Below, one piece after another: positions 17,744 to 27,009 of a stretch of DNA of 64,000 nt. This DNA is from Arthrobacter cryoconiti. Lineage in GTDB: Bacteria; Actinomycetota; Actinomycetes; Actinomycetales; Micrococcaceae. Every line of letters begins with the position of its first letter. Positions within the stretch are counted from its first letter, which is position 1. The stretch is from NCBI RefSeq assembly GCF_020905375.1, contig NZ_JAJJBU010000019.1, forward strand, positions 110,897-174,896, given 5' to 3'. The notes under the pieces were generated by a model. The model worked only from the letters and a program-made list of their open reading frames with translations. It ran no database searches and was not told where the DNA came from. Made by a program: the position numbers and the translations under genes.

Positions 17744-18892
17744 TTAGGCCCTCCCAATGATCGGCGCAAGCCCAATCTTTACTGTCTCTGTGTGGTCCCC
17801 GTCGATGGACATCATGCGAACCCTGACCCGGCCCGCATCCAGCATCGGATGATTCTCCGGAATGATCGCTTGCGCCCACTCACCGGGCAAGTACAACCCC
17901 AGCCCTGGGTGAGCATCGGCCCGGACTGACACCGACCAGTCCTCTACCGGGAACCTGTTAGCAGCAATATCGGCGTCCGCGTTGGATTGGAGAATGCTTT
18001 GATCCTCAACGTCCTTAGAAGCCGCATCAGTCTCAGTCCACGGATACCCGGCCGTGTCGATCAGGGTAGTGTCTTGCGCCCAGGCAAGCTTCATAGTCTC
18101 CGCTGAACCGTTACCGGGCTGCCATGCACGGGAGGCCATGTTCGTTGCGTCCTCTACTGTCCCGAAGCCGACAACACCAGACTTTTCGACCGTGCCGTCC
18201 CACACCCAATCAGGACCAGCCTGCGTCAGGAGCGGTGCGGTATCGGTGCCGGTCTCCATAACCCATTCCACATAGCGGGCATCATCAGCCCGGAAACGTG
18301 GACGAAAGCGGATATCCGGGCCACGCTGAACACCAGTCAGGTTTTTCAGGAGCTCGCCAAGCCACGGCAACGTATACCCCTTGTAATGGCGCTCATTTAT
18401 GCCCGCCAGCACGTCAGGAAGCACAATTGGTAGGCCCGGATTCTTCGGGTTCGTCTGAATACTGATCCGAACGAGCTCACGAGCGATACTGCCCAGCGTC
18501 TTACCCACCACATCCAACGACGTAGCGGCCGGCGACTGGTTATTAGCAAGTGCCACCCACGGGAGCGCTTTGACGACATCAAGAATTGACCACATACCTG
18601 CTGCCGTTACTTGCACAGTCTCTTTAGCCGGGTCGTAAGCGCGCTTCCAAACCGGCCCAGCTTCGAGGATCGTGTCACCATAAGCGATGCCAAGAAACTG
18701 CTTCAAAGGGGCAGTGTTAGCGCGGACGTTTAGACGTGCGACTTCCCTAGACCTGACAGGAATGGTTATCGACAGGGGGCCAGCGTCATTGAGGCGCAAC
18801 CCCCACCCCGACGCTGACACTGGAAGGTCAGCACTGATAAGCCCAGTGACCGTATCACCCACGAAAACCCGGAATCCGTTGCTCACCACCAT
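17744..18892 (-). CDS. Minor tail protein (tail tip, Tal-like)
   Basis: 382 residues. The N-terminal part (FRVFVGDTVTGLISADLPVS) and the overall pattern match siphophage tail-tip proteins next to the distal tail protein. It overlaps the upstream gene by ten bases (ATG at 18892, preceded by GGAGG at 9 bases; GTG at 18886 would give a GTGA overlap). The adjacent Dit-like gene supports a place at the tail tip. Confidence 0.78.
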   Translation of the reverse strand: MVVSNGFRVFVGDTVTGLISADLPVSASGWGLRLNDAGPLSITIPVRSREVARLNVRANTAPLKQFLGIAYGDTILEAGPVWKRAYDPAKETVQVTAAGMWSILDVVKALPWVALANNQSPAATSLDVVGKTLGSIARELVRISIQTNPKNPGLPIVLPDVLAGINERHYKGYTLPWLGELLKNLTGVQRGPDIRFRPRFRADDARYVEWVMETGTDTAPLLTQAGPDWVWDGTVEKSGVVGFGTVEDATNMASRAWQPGNGSAETMKLAWAQDTTLIDTAGYPWTETDAASKDVEDQSILQSNADADIAANRFPVEDWSVSVRADAHPGLGLYLPGEWAQAIIPENHPMLDAGRVRVRMMSIDGDHTETVKIGLAPIIGRA

Positions 18893-19758
18893 GCCGGGAC
18901 CACCTCCGTGGACAAGAGCGCGCCAGTAGAACCGGGAGCCTCAAAAAGCCACGTCCCGGTCTGGCCCTTACCAAGCCGTACCCAATCGCGGCGGACCAGC
19001 TCCGATCCACGGTCGTTATCGCCGTCGAGCATCACTGACCCGTCCGCAGAGTCGAGACGAATCACTTGGCCAGGGATTACAGCGCCCGCGTAAACAAGTC
19101 GGCGTTGTGTCCCCAACTCAGTGATCGTGAACCCGTAAGGCATGTCACCTGTCAGGGTATGGACAACGGGCGTGTCAGCAGTCCCCACATTGGTCAGCTG
19201 CAAAGTGCCGGGCGTACCAGCAGGACCATAACTAAGCGCACCACCGGGCGAGTACAACGGATAATCTAGCCCGCCACCATCGATACTCACCCCGGTGGAC
19301 GCGGTCAGCGCCTGACCATACTTACGAGGATCAGCAGCGAACAGCTGCACTTGGTACTTGAAGATGCTGGACGTTAGCCACTCAATGGAGAGCTCATTGG
19401 CGAGTCGAACATCAGCGGTCTGTAGCCCGAAGAGCGAGTCAACAACAGACATCTGCGCAAACGTACCGTCCGCAATCATTGATGTCAGCCGGTAATAAGC
19501 ATCAACCGCCGCTTGCTCGCTGGAAAACCGGGCGTTGCCCTCCGCAATGATGAGGCGCGAATCCCGCAAACCCCTCTCGGTGAAGCTTCCATGCCCCCAT
19601 AGCCGATCTGTTTTATCGGCCCTAACGCCCGGTGTGCCGAACCATCCATCAAACCTTTCCAGCTTGAGCAACGCATCAGAGTCTTCACGACCAAAAACCA
19701 TGCCATCGAGCGTGGCGCTAATGAACCTCTCTGGAAGCTCAAAAAATCTAAAGCTCAT
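18883..19758 (-). CDS. Distal tail protein (Dit-like)
   Basis: 291 residues directly after the tape measure gene, the fixed position of Dit in siphophages. The N-terminal half has the insertion-type beta domain typical of Dit; the C-terminal half is a galectin-like fold by pattern. Dit forms the hub joining tail tube and tip. Its start overlaps the tape measure stop (ATGA). Confidence 0.78.
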   Translation of the reverse strand: MSFRFFELPERFISATLDGMVFGREDSDALLKLERFDGWFGTPGVRADKTDRLWGHGSFTERGLRDSRLIIAEGNARFSSEQAAVDAYYRLTSMIADGTFAQMSVVDSLFGLQTADVRLANELSIEWLTSSIFKYQVQLFAADPRKYGQALTASTGVSIDGGGLDYPLYSPGGALSYGPAGTPGTLQLTNVGTADTPVVHTLTGDMPYGFTITELGTQRRLVYAGAVIPGQVIRLDSADGSVMLDGDNDRGSELVRRDWVRLGKGQTGTWLFEAPGSTGALLSTEVVPAWW

Positions 19759-22700
19759 CGACGCGCCCCCCTCATCGCAACTTCGAACATGGACCGGGCG
19801 GCTACCTCTGGAGATACCCCTACCGGCGCCGAAACATCAAAATGGAAATGGTTCTCAACCGCTTGGGAAGCACCCGAACCACCAACACTTGGCGCGTACG
19901 CTGACCGGCTCATGCCCACCCCGTACCCGCCAGCAAGTGACTTTGATGGGGCCTGATAGGTACCGTCATTGATCGCCTTGAGCAGCGGGTAATTCTGTTT
20001 CGTAGCCTGCTCGTTGACGATCATCTCGCCGGACCGGATCTTGTACGCCGAACCGTTCTGTGTCCGCGCAAAAACGTTATCCACACGAGGATTAGACGGC
20101 GGAACACCAGGCACAATGCCACCACCAGCGAAACCGACTAGGCCACCAGTCCAGCGCCCCGGGTCCATGCCACCACGCCCGCCACGCCCCTCAGAGATGT
20201 GAGTCTCTTCGTTGATCGACCTGACTATGTTCTCGAACGTGTTGACATAAATGTCAGTCTTTTTCGGGATCGCATCAATCGCAGCTTTAGTATCTGCCGC
20301 CTTCTGACGTGCAGTGTCAGCCATCCACGTATCAATATTCACGCCCGGTGGGATGCGAAGAATTCCGCGTGTTAGCGCGTCCGCTTCCTCGGAGCTCTTG
20401 CCCATTGCCGTGTATCCGTTGACAAGGTCCGTGTATGTTTTCTTTAGCGCGTCTTGCACTGCTGCTTGCGCTTCAGCATTAGTGCCATATGATGCCGAGT
20501 TTTTAGCTATCGATTCAGCAACTGCAATTCCAGACTTAGCGATAGCGTCAAGGGCTGCTTCATTGTCCCGGCCAGCCTTTGTTGTGATATCCAGATTCTG
20601 ACCATTTTTAGCCAAACTCGCGCTGAACGCATCCAGCGTCTCGTTGTACCCGCGTGCAGCGTCCCTTGATGACAGCGTAAGTAATCCTGCCGCCACGAGT
20701 GACTGCGTGAAAGTGTCAAGATTAGTGATCGCACCCTGTGCCGATACGCCAATCTCTTCAAGGCCAGCAGATAGTGTCTCAGTCTGCTTAGCCGCCTCCT
20801 CAGTTGCCGCGGCAGCGTTCTCCGTAGACTTTTGCGCAGCGGCAAGACGTGCCGGAATCTTACCCTGAGCGAACTCAAGAAGCTCCTCAGCATTCAGATC
20901 GACGCCAGCAGCATGAGCTACACCCAGCAGTGATTCCTTGTAGGCTGGCATTTTGTCAAGGGCATCCTGTGCGCCTTGGCCGTTCTTCTTGAATTCTTCG
21001 GTGAGTAGATTGAAAGACTTCGCGGCAGCAGCAGCACCACCATTGTTAGCAAGATTACCGAGTTCACTACCGAGGCCTTTTAGGCGTTCCTCGATCTGTC
21101 CAAGCTCACTCTTTGGGAGGTTAAGAAACCCGGTGAAGCCGTCGAAGAACTGGTTTATGTTCTCCTGCGAACCATGGTTTGTGAGCTTATCAATTGCGGC
21201 TGAAACACTGTCAATGTTCTGAACAGTTTCCTTACCGCCGAACTTGTCCCACCCCTGAAAAACACTGTCGAGGTCTGATGACTTCGCGGCCTTGCCAGCG
21301 CTACCAACCTGCAAAATTGCGTTCGCATAATCGGATGCCGTCTTTACTTCTTTGTCCCCAAAGATGGCACCGGCAGCGCTAAGGGCCAGCAGTGCGACGG
21401 TAGCGATGCCGGCAGCTTTACCGACCTTTCCAAGCCCAGACGCAAGCGGTCCATTAGTGGTTTGCAAAGTCCTGAAAGCGTCACGAGCGGACAACACTTT
21501 AGGGAGCATGGTCAGGAACGCCCCGCCAAGCAGGGCCGCCCCACCAGCAGTACCAATCAGACCAACACCGAGCTGTAACATTTCCGGTTTGACCTTACCG
21601 AGCAAGTCAACAAGATCCTCGGCACCCTGAACAATCCCGCGTAATGACTGTGCCGCACCCTCACCACCCTTGATGAGGACGGTGTCAAAAGAACCACCTA
21701 GCTTTTCAATATCGCCCGCAAGGTTGTCCTGCTTGATTGACGCTGTTGCAGCAGCGAAACCAGCATCGTCAACAGCATCAATCCACCCCTGGATACCAGT
21801 AGAGCCCTTCTCATAAAGAACATTTGCGGCACGCACAGCATCAGATCCAAAGATGACCCCAAGTGCCGCGTTGCGAGACTCAGAATCAAGCCCCTTCATC
21901 GCGTTCTGTAGCTGACCAGAAAATGCCGACAGGCCAATAAACTTGCCAGAAGCGTCATAAGCCGAAATGCCCAGCTCATCCATTTTGGCTTGGGCTTCCT
22001 TGGACTGCGGGGTAAGACGCTGCAACATTGACTTGAAAGACGTGCCAGCGTCAGACCCTACGAGTCCGGCAGACGCGAACGCGGCCAGCCCGCCAGTTGT
22101 TTCCTCGATAGTGAGACCGGTCTGTGACGCCACAAGCCCGGCCTGCTTGAGCGCCATGCCCATATCTTGGACAGAGCCCTGAGCCTTACCAGCACCAGCA
22201 GCCAAAAGATCGGCAACGTGAGGAATATCAGTACCAGCAAGCTTGAACTGAGTTAGAGCTGTGGCCGCAATTTCAGCGGACTCACCAACACCCAAGGACC
22301 CTGCAGCGGCCAGTGAGAGCGCCCCCGTCAGGCCACCGTTGAGGATGTCCTTCGTGGAAACGCCAGCCTTGGCTAGCTCATCGATACCCTGCGCGGCCTC
22401 CTTTGCGGAGAACGCCGTGTCAGCGCCTGCATCAATCGCCGCCTCACGCAGTAAATCCATATTGCCGGCAGTCTCATGAGTCGATGCACGGACCTCCGAC
22501 ATTGCCTGGTCGAACTCTGCAAACTTGTGGATCGCCAAACCAACACCAGCAACCGCAGCACCACCGAACGCAAGTAGAGATGTCCCAGCAGTGCTCCACG
22601 CCTCCTCATTCTCGCTAGCAGAAGCAATTAGAGAATCAATGCTAGAACGGGAAGCAACCGTAGCCTGTGCCGCTCCGGCGGCGGCGGCAGCAGTCTGAGC

Positions 22701-23039
22701 CGCGTACTCTTGAGTGGCATCACTGGCCGTTGCAAGGCCTAGCTCCGCCGCGTGAGCCTCCGTTGCGACGTTCCCAAACTGATCTGTCAGGCGCCCCGCC
22801 GCGTTGTAGCTGAGCCCAAATCCCTGTGCCGATTCCTGCGCAGCCTTACCAATGTCGAATAGCTCTTTACGAGTTGTCGCCGCGGCATCCTGCGCCTGCG
22901 TCATCGCACCAACAATGGTCCGGCCAGCCCCAGCGGTTGCCGTACCGGTCGCTGTCGCAGCCGCGGCAGCTGCCGCCATATCACTGCGGAAGTTACCTAT
23001 CTCGGCCCGGAGTCTGACGACTACGCTGCGTTCCGCCAT
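19755..23039 (-). CDS. Tape measure protein
   Basis: 1,094 residues, the longest gene of the prophage, with alanine-rich helices and several hydrophobic stretches (about residues 155-175, 490-515, 545-560) typical of tail tape measures. Its length sets tail length. GGAGG lies 6 bases before the ATG. It follows the frameshifted chaperone pair, with a divergent small gene wedged between. Confidence 0.95.
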   Translation of the reverse strand: MAERSVVVRLRAEIGNFRSDMAAAAAAATATGTATAGAGRTIVGAMTQAQDAAATTRKELFDIGKAAQESAQGFGLSYNAAGRLTDQFGNVATEAHAAELGLATASDATQEYAAQTAAAAAGAAQATVASRSSIDSLIASASENEEAWSTAGTSLLAFGGAAVAGVGLAIHKFAEFDQAMSEVRASTHETAGNMDLLREAAIDAGADTAFSAKEAAQGIDELAKAGVSTKDILNGGLTGALSLAAAGSLGVGESAEIAATALTQFKLAGTDIPHVADLLAAGAGKAQGSVQDMGMALKQAGLVASQTGLTIEETTGGLAAFASAGLVGSDAGTSFKSMLQRLTPQSKEAQAKMDELGISAYDASGKFIGLSAFSGQLQNAMKGLDSESRNAALGVIFGSDAVRAANVLYEKGSTGIQGWIDAVDDAGFAAATASIKQDNLAGDIEKLGGSFDTVLIKGGEGAAQSLRGIVQGAEDLVDLLGKVKPEMLQLGVGLIGTAGGAALLGGAFLTMLPKVLSARDAFRTLQTTNGPLASGLGKVGKAAGIATVALLALSAAGAIFGDKEVKTASDYANAILQVGSAGKAAKSSDLDSVFQGWDKFGGKETVQNIDSVSAAIDKLTNHGSQENINQFFDGFTGFLNLPKSELGQIEERLKGLGSELGNLANNGGAAAAAKSFNLLTEEFKKNGQGAQDALDKMPAYKESLLGVAHAAGVDLNAEELLEFAQGKIPARLAAAQKSTENAAAATEEAAKQTETLSAGLEEIGVSAQGAITNLDTFTQSLVAAGLLTLSSRDAARGYNETLDAFSASLAKNGQNLDITTKAGRDNEAALDAIAKSGIAVAESIAKNSASYGTNAEAQAAVQDALKKTYTDLVNGYTAMGKSSEEADALTRGILRIPPGVNIDTWMADTARQKAADTKAAIDAIPKKTDIYVNTFENIVRSINEETHISEGRGGRGGMDPGRWTGGLVGFAGGGIVPGVPPSNPRVDNVFARTQNGSAYKIRSGEMIVNEQATKQNYPLLKAINDGTYQAPSKSLAGGYGVGMSRSAYAPSVGGSGASQAVENHFHFDVSAPVGVSPEVAARSMFEVAMRGARR

Positions 23040-23080
23040 GTGGGACCTCCAAGATATGAAATTTATGGTTGAATCAGTGG

Positions 23081-23290
23081 ATGGAACCTACAAAAAAGAG
23101 CGCGACAAAACGCCACCCGCTAACTGGAGCTGGCATCGTCGTGGGGGTAATCGGATTGCTGCTACTAGTTCTGCCAATGCTTGGTGGAAGCTTCGGATCT
23201 CCGGCAGCAGTCTTATTTCTCTTAGTGGCAGCGGTGCTTATGGTCTCCGGATGGATGATCCGTATGAGACAAGCGGCTGAGCGTCGCTAG
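23081..23290 (+). CDS. Small two-helix membrane protein, plus strand
   Basis: 69 residues: a charged start, two transmembrane segments (about 19-37 and 43-59) and a basic end. It is wedged between the tape measure and chaperone genes but points the opposite way, so it is not part of the tail operon. A TTG at 23069 would add four residues. Its 3' end overlaps the chaperone extension stop by four bases. Small membrane proteins from plus-strand prophage genes are often superinfection-exclusion proteins; here that is inferred. Confidence 0.65.
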   Translation: MEPTKKSATKRHPLTGAGIVVGVIGLLLLVLPMLGGSFGSPAAVLFLLVAAVLMVSGWMIRMRQAAERR

Positions 23291-24254
23291 AACCCATCAG
23301 CTTCCACAAGGGTTATTTTCTGCCCTGGGTAGGTGTCCCGGTTCTTGTCTTCACGGAGCGTGTCTAGTGGTTCGCAGCCGTGACAAATGTTGTCCGTGTC
23401 CGCGATATGCCGCCCCAGGTTATGGTCCCCATGAGTGACGCTGTAATGCAGTCCGCAACCAGAACACAGCCCGTCCTCATACGCGGTCAGCGCCAGCGCC
23501 ATGATGCGATCCTTGAGCGTCCAAGTACCATCGTTAGGGCGCGCCGTCCGCAACACTGTTTGGGGAATCTTCCACTCTCGCGCCGTACGCGCCTCTAAGA
23601 GGACATGGCCCCACCGTCGGAGGGCGAGGGCTTCAACGATTTTGGGACCTGCACCTGGGGTGCTTCCACTGAGGCGCGCGTGTAAGCTGCTGTGATCACG
23701 GCCAGCTGAGAATCACCGATTACCTTGTACAATCTACGCACCTGATCCGGCGACATGACCGGGTCAACCAAGCATGCAGACAAGGTTCGGATTGACACTT
23801 CCCGCTCAACAACCTTGCTCGTAGCATCGACGGTCATGCGTCGGATAACCTGGTTTATCTCACTCGGGATAATTACTTCAGAGCGTCGGCAACCATCGCG
23901 AGCTTCTTGCACGGCACCCTTAGCGGCCTCGTCAATCTCCTTGGCAAGATCCTTCTTGACGGCCTTTCGGATCGCGCCCTGCTCCTCATCGTCAAGGAAC
24001 GTCACGCGCATCTCTATTTTTGATGCGCCCATCTGCACATGCAACGCATCTATCTGGGACTGCAAATCCGAGCCGTCACCGTCAGCGTATGCGTCGTCAT
24101 CAACTGGAGCGGCTGGAAGTAAGCGCTGCTCAGCTTCCAACTTGTCAATCACAGCCAGCAGATCACCGCGACCATATACAGTCACGGCACGCTCGGTGCG
24201 CTTACTGCCATCCAGCCACGCGTCAAGGTCAAAAGTTTCTGGTGTTTCAGTCAT
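23287..24254 (-). CDS. Tail assembly chaperone, -1 frameshift product
   Basis: The gene at 23595-24254 contains CCCAAAA (plus-strand 23640-23646) in the exact frame for tandem -1 slippage (codons CCA AAA become CCC AAA). After slipping, the frame runs without a stop to 23287, adding 117 residues. The added part has two cysteine pairs (CSGC, CHGC). This is the G/GT arrangement of siphophage chaperones that wrap the tape measure. The second part has no start of its own with a ribosome binding site. Confidence 0.85.
23595..24254 (-). CDS. Tail assembly chaperone, unshifted form
   Basis: 219 residues starting at the ATG at 24254, which has GGAG 6 bases upstream; a TTG four codons earlier lacks this. 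The N-terminal part is acidic with a long charged helix and the C-terminal part is helical. Its place between major tail protein and tape measure is fixed for chaperone G. The slippery site lies about 15 codons before its stop, so most ribosomes would end here and some would make the long form. Confidence 0.85.
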   Translation of the reverse strand: MTETPETFDLDAWLDGSKRTERAVTVYGRGDLLAVIDKLEAEQRLLPAAPVDDDAYADGDGSDLQSQIDALHVQMGASKIEMRVTFLDDEEQGAIRKAVKKDLAKEIDEAAKGAVQEARDGCRRSEVIIPSEINQVIRRMTVDATSKVVEREVSIRTLSACLVDPVMSPDQVRRLYKVIGDSQLAVITAAYTRASVEAPQVQVPKSLKPSPSDGGAMSS

Positions 24255-24277
24255 GGTGTTCTCCAAGGGTTTGTGGT

Positions 24278-24493
24278 TCAGGATTCTTTGGGTGCTTCGG
24301 TCACTGGTGATGGCCGTGACTTGGCCTGGATACTCAGATCAAGCTCAAGAGCGTTGGCTAGTGTGATGACGTCTGACAGTGAAGCGGTCGACTTGCACAC
24401 GACGGCCAGAAGGGCATTGGCTTTGCTGACGTCTTCTTGGCGGAGGTCCTGCGTGTATGTGGACCCGAATAGCTGGTCTGTGAGTGATGGCAT
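24278..24493 (-). CDS. Small tail-region protein
   Basis: 71 residues. The ATG at 24493 is chosen because GGAG is 6 bases upstream. It lies between major tail protein and chaperone genes and has the same GGAG-type initiation site as its neighbour. No domain is recognised. It may be an additional chaperone subunit. Confidence 0.7.
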   Translation of the reverse strand: MPSLTDQLFGSTYTQDLRQEDVSKANALLAVVCKSTASLSDVITLANALELDLSIQAKSRPSPVTEAPKES

Positions 24494-24529
24494 TTCAGTC
24501 TCCAAGGGGTGGGGTTCCAAGGGTGTTGA

Positions 24530-24567
24530 ACCTGCCGTGCGCTCCCTTGGAAAAGCGCACGGCAGGT
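24530..24567. repeat. 14-bp perfect hairpin after the major tail gene
   Basis: Arms 24530-24543 and 24554-24567 with a 10-base loop, just past the major tail protein stop. There is no T-run on the minus strand. It may protect the abundant tail message or reduce read-through. Confidence 0.75.
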
Positions 24568-24574
24568 GGTCTTG

Positions 24575-25093
24575 TTAGGTAGCTGCTACGACGGCGCGTT
24601 CGTCAACTTTGTCTTGGACAAAGAACGGCAGGCCGGTCTTCTCGTAGGAGGCTTTGGTGGGTGACAGGACGCGGGGCGTCCCTGTTAGGATCTCGAACAC
24701 GCGGACCTTGTCGGTGGCCTTGAACGGGATCTCATGGGCTTTCTCGCCGTCCGCGATCTGGCCGATACGTTCCACCAAATACCCGGCAATGTTCTTGCGG
24801 GTGAATGTGGTGTAGACGATGTCGTCGGCCTCGTCCTTGTACCGGTAGGCGTTCATCATCGCCTCGTAGTTGGTGCGGCCCGGCGCCTTCGCGTTCGATG
24901 ACCCGCAGTATGCGGGGTCGTCGATCTCGTCGTCACCGGTGGCGCCAAGGGTGAAACCGTCCAAGCTGATCCGGCAGGACAGGTCAACAATGCCGGCGCC
25001 GTTCAGTTCGGTCAGCAACGGCGAATGGTAGTTGGCCAGGGTGGGGACGTACACGAGTTTGCGGTTGTCGTCCGTGAGCATTTTCTGCACCAT
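24575..25093 (-). CDS. Major tail protein
   Basis: 172 residues, forming the tail tube. It has alternating beta strands, and its position after the connector genes and before chaperones and tape measure is the standard one. AAGG precedes the ATG by seven bases (GGTAAGTAACC). A hairpin follows the gene, as often seen with highly expressed structural genes. Confidence 0.85.
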   Translation of the reverse strand: MVQKMLTDDNRKLVYVPTLANYHSPLLTELNGAGIVDLSCRISLDGFTLGATGDDEIDDPAYCGSSNAKAPGRTNYEAMMNAYRYKDEADDIVYTTFTRKNIAGYLVERIGQIADGEKAHEIPFKATDKVRVFEILTGTPRVLSPTKASYEKTGLPFFVQDKVDERAVVAAT

Positions 25094-25095
25094 GG

Positions 25096-25308
25096 TTACT
25101 TACCTTCCTTCTTGGACTGGACTTCTTTGAGCTGTGGGAAACGGCCGTCCAGGAATGTTTCGGGGACGGGCCGGTCAAGCTTTTTGCCGGTGACGGTGTC
25201 GTAGACGTACACCGATTTGCGGGGGTCGAATGTGCGGGGTTCGGTTACCTTGTCGTCGGCCACTTCGGGCACGGCGGGTTCGGTCACCTTGGTTATGCTG
25301 GTTGCCAC
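25096..25308 (-). CDS. Small head-tail region protein
   Basis: 70 residues, acidic then basic. The GTG at 25308 is chosen because AGGAGG lies 6 bases upstream; the upstream frame is read-through of the previous gene. Its stop is three bases before the major tail gene start. Function unknown; the position suggests a tail-joining factor. Confidence 0.75.
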   Translation of the reverse strand: MATSITKVTEPAVPEVADDKVTEPRTFDPRKSVYVYDTVTGKKLDRPVPETFLDGRFPQLKEVQSKKEGK

Positions 25309-25319
25309 GGTGGGCCTCC

Positions 25320-25748
25320 TTAGTTGGTGATGAGTCGCCACGGGAGTGGCAGGAAGAATCGGGCCGGGTTGGTCCCGTTGTCTGGGATCGGTGATTGGGT
25401 GGTGAACCCTGTTTCGTCGGGTTTCACCCACCCGGCCCCGACAGGCAGGTTGCAAAGGACCTGCCGGACGTCATGGGTGACTTGCAGGGCGATCAGCATT
25501 GATGCACCAACACAGGTCGTTTGGAACCGCCAATCAAGTTCGTCCATGCTGATCTGCTGCGTGTAGTCGGTTTCGTTTTCGAGGTTCGCCCCGGCGCCTG
25601 CGTAGACGGTCACGTAGGGGAGGATGTATCCGGAACTGTCAACCGGGACACTCTTGGGGACCTGCCCATCAAAGACAGTCACGCCGGGCAAGGTCAGGAG
25701 CGCAGCACGGACCTGGGCGTACAAGATTGCCGGGTTTATTGGCGCCAT
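25320..25748 (-). CDS. Tail terminator / tail-completion protein
   Basis: 142 residues in the place of the tail terminator, between the gp10-like protein and the major tail protein. The start ATG at 25748 overlaps the preceding stop (TGATG). Beta strands and a central helix fit the tail-terminator fold by pattern. Confidence 0.75.
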   Translation of the reverse strand: MAPINPAILYAQVRAALLTLPGVTVFDGQVPKSVPVDSSGYILPYVTVYAGAGANLENETDYTQQISMDELDWRFQTTCVGASMLIALQVTHDVRQVLCNLPVGAGWVKPDETGFTTQSPIPDNGTNPARFFLPLPWRLITN

Positions 25749-26107
25749 CAAATAACCCCGTCCACAATCTGCTCCATAGCCTGCACAAAACCCGGAACGT
25801 TCCGGTCAGTGGCCGGGCCCATAAAAGGTCTTGCTGGCATGGTCGACGTACCAATTTCATGGAAGATGCCGTAATTAGCGTCAGGCCCGACTTCACCGGA
25901 GAGCTTCCCGTCATACAGGTAGGAAACTGAGCTGCGAAGGTTGCCCGTATCGACAATGTCCTTCTCGGTGATGATGCGTTTCGCGTCGGACTCAATATCG
26001 ATCAACGCTTTATGGACAACGACCCCGGCCATTTGCTTTACTTTTGCGCCGGAACCTTTCAGGTCGGCGGCGAGCTCAAAGATTTCGGACGCGTCAAAAC
26101 CGGCCAC
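25748..26107 (-). CDS. HK97 gp10-like tail completion protein
   Basis: 119 residues with the pattern of the HK97 gp10 family: an N-terminal helix, then DTGNLRSSVSYLYDG and YGIFHEIGTSTMPARPFMGPA, which is the family signature. It joins head and tail. It sits directly after the head closure gene. Confidence 0.88.
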   Translation of the reverse strand: MAGFDASEIFELAADLKGSGAKVKQMAGVVVHKALIDIESDAKRIITEKDIVDTGNLRSSVSYLYDGKLSGEVGPDANYGIFHEIGTSTMPARPFMGPATDRNVPGFVQAMEQIVDGVI

Positions 26108-26119
26108 GGGTCACCGCCT

Positions 26120-26539
26120 TTACGAAGGGTTTTCTTGGGTGAGGTTCTCAACACAGACAAGGTCAAGTTCCCATTCGTAGGTGCCGCCAAGAATGTCGAT
26201 GATGCGCAGTTCACGCCCAATCACATGGACAACGTCACCGCGTTCACCAGCCCGCAGCTTTGGGCCACCGACCGGGCACACCACAAGATATTGGCGCTGC
26301 GTGATGGGTTGGTCGCCGACAACAATGTCGCCGGCGCGTTGAGACTTTTCTTGCACCCGGGCGTTGAAGTTATCCCAGACGATCGTTGACCCTGACCATC
26401 CGGGCGGGATCGGGTAAGGTGCGGGGCCGTCGCTTATGCGGTACACGGTGGCCGGGGATTGGAGTGTTTGCTCAACCACCGGGCGGTGCGCCTCAGCCCA
26501 CCCGTCCGGGATGACCTGCCAACCAGGCAGCGGGCTCAC
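26120..26539 (-). CDS. Head closure protein (DUF6093-like)
   Basis: 139 residues, beta-rich, third in the connector block. The pattern GDIVVGDQPITQRQYLVVCP and a terminal DIL segment match actinophage head-closure proteins. It is coupled to the upstream gene by ATGA. Confidence 0.78.
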   Translation of the reverse strand: MSPLPGWQVIPDGWAEAHRPVVEQTLQSPATVYRISDGPAPYPIPPGWSGSTIVWDNFNARVQEKSQRAGDIVVGDQPITQRQYLVVCPVGGPKLRAGERGDVVHVIGRELRIIDILGGTYEWELDLVCVENLTQENPS

Positions 26540-26910
26540 CAGTGTTCCTCCACGCCTTCTTGACCTGGCGACCAGCCGAACGGGATGACGTCAAAGAATG
26601 AATCATTGGCGGCGTCGGCTTCGTCGGCTCGCAACCTTAGCTCGGCGGCCTGCTTCCTTAGCTCGGCAGCGAACTTGGCGCCATCAACGCTGAGGTCTTG
26701 AGTCCTGATGACACGCGACTGCAGCAGGTCACTGGTGGCCATCGCGTCCAATGCGTCAGCTGCGGCACGCCAAATAGCGCATTGCGGTTCTGCAGCCTCG
26801 TACAGGCCAAGGTAGCCGTCCAATATTTCGTCACTAATCTTGGGCGGCGTTGAAAGGTCAGCGGTGAGGAGGCGGACCTTGCCGAGAGGGGTTTTGAAAT
26901 CCGTTGGCAT
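26536..26910 (-). CDS. Head-tail connector (adaptor)
   Basis: 124 residues, all helical, of the gp6/Ad1 adaptor type: short helices around ILDGYLGLYEAAEPQCAIWR and a tail with charged residues. Placed right after the capsid gene, as in most siphophages. Confidence 0.78.
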   Translation of the reverse strand: MPTDFKTPLGKVRLLTADLSTPPKISDEILDGYLGLYEAAEPQCAIWRAAADALDAMATSDLLQSRVIRTQDLSVDGAKFAAELRKQAAELRLRADEADAANDSFFDVIPFGWSPGQEGVEEHW

Positions 26911-26947
26911 GATGGGCCTCCTATAAAGTTTTTGGGTGGTGCCAGTG

Positions 26948-27003
26948 CCGGAACCATCCCAGCGGTGAGACTGGAATGGTCCCGGTTGGTTGGTTGGTTG
27001 GTT
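26948..27003. repeat. Imperfect hairpin and GGTT microsatellite after the capsid gene
   Basis: Arms 26948-26962 and 26971-26985 pair over 15 bases with two wobble positions. Directly beside it GGTT is repeated five times (26984-27003). Both lie in the 99-base gap between the capsid stop and the connector start. Likely a message-stabilising or attenuating hairpin. Confidence 0.65.
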
Positions 27004-27009
27004 CTGGTG

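Noticed and set aside
19755..23039. Shadow frames inside the tape measure gene
   Set aside because: All are antisense or out-of-frame readings of a long conserved gene with no start signals.
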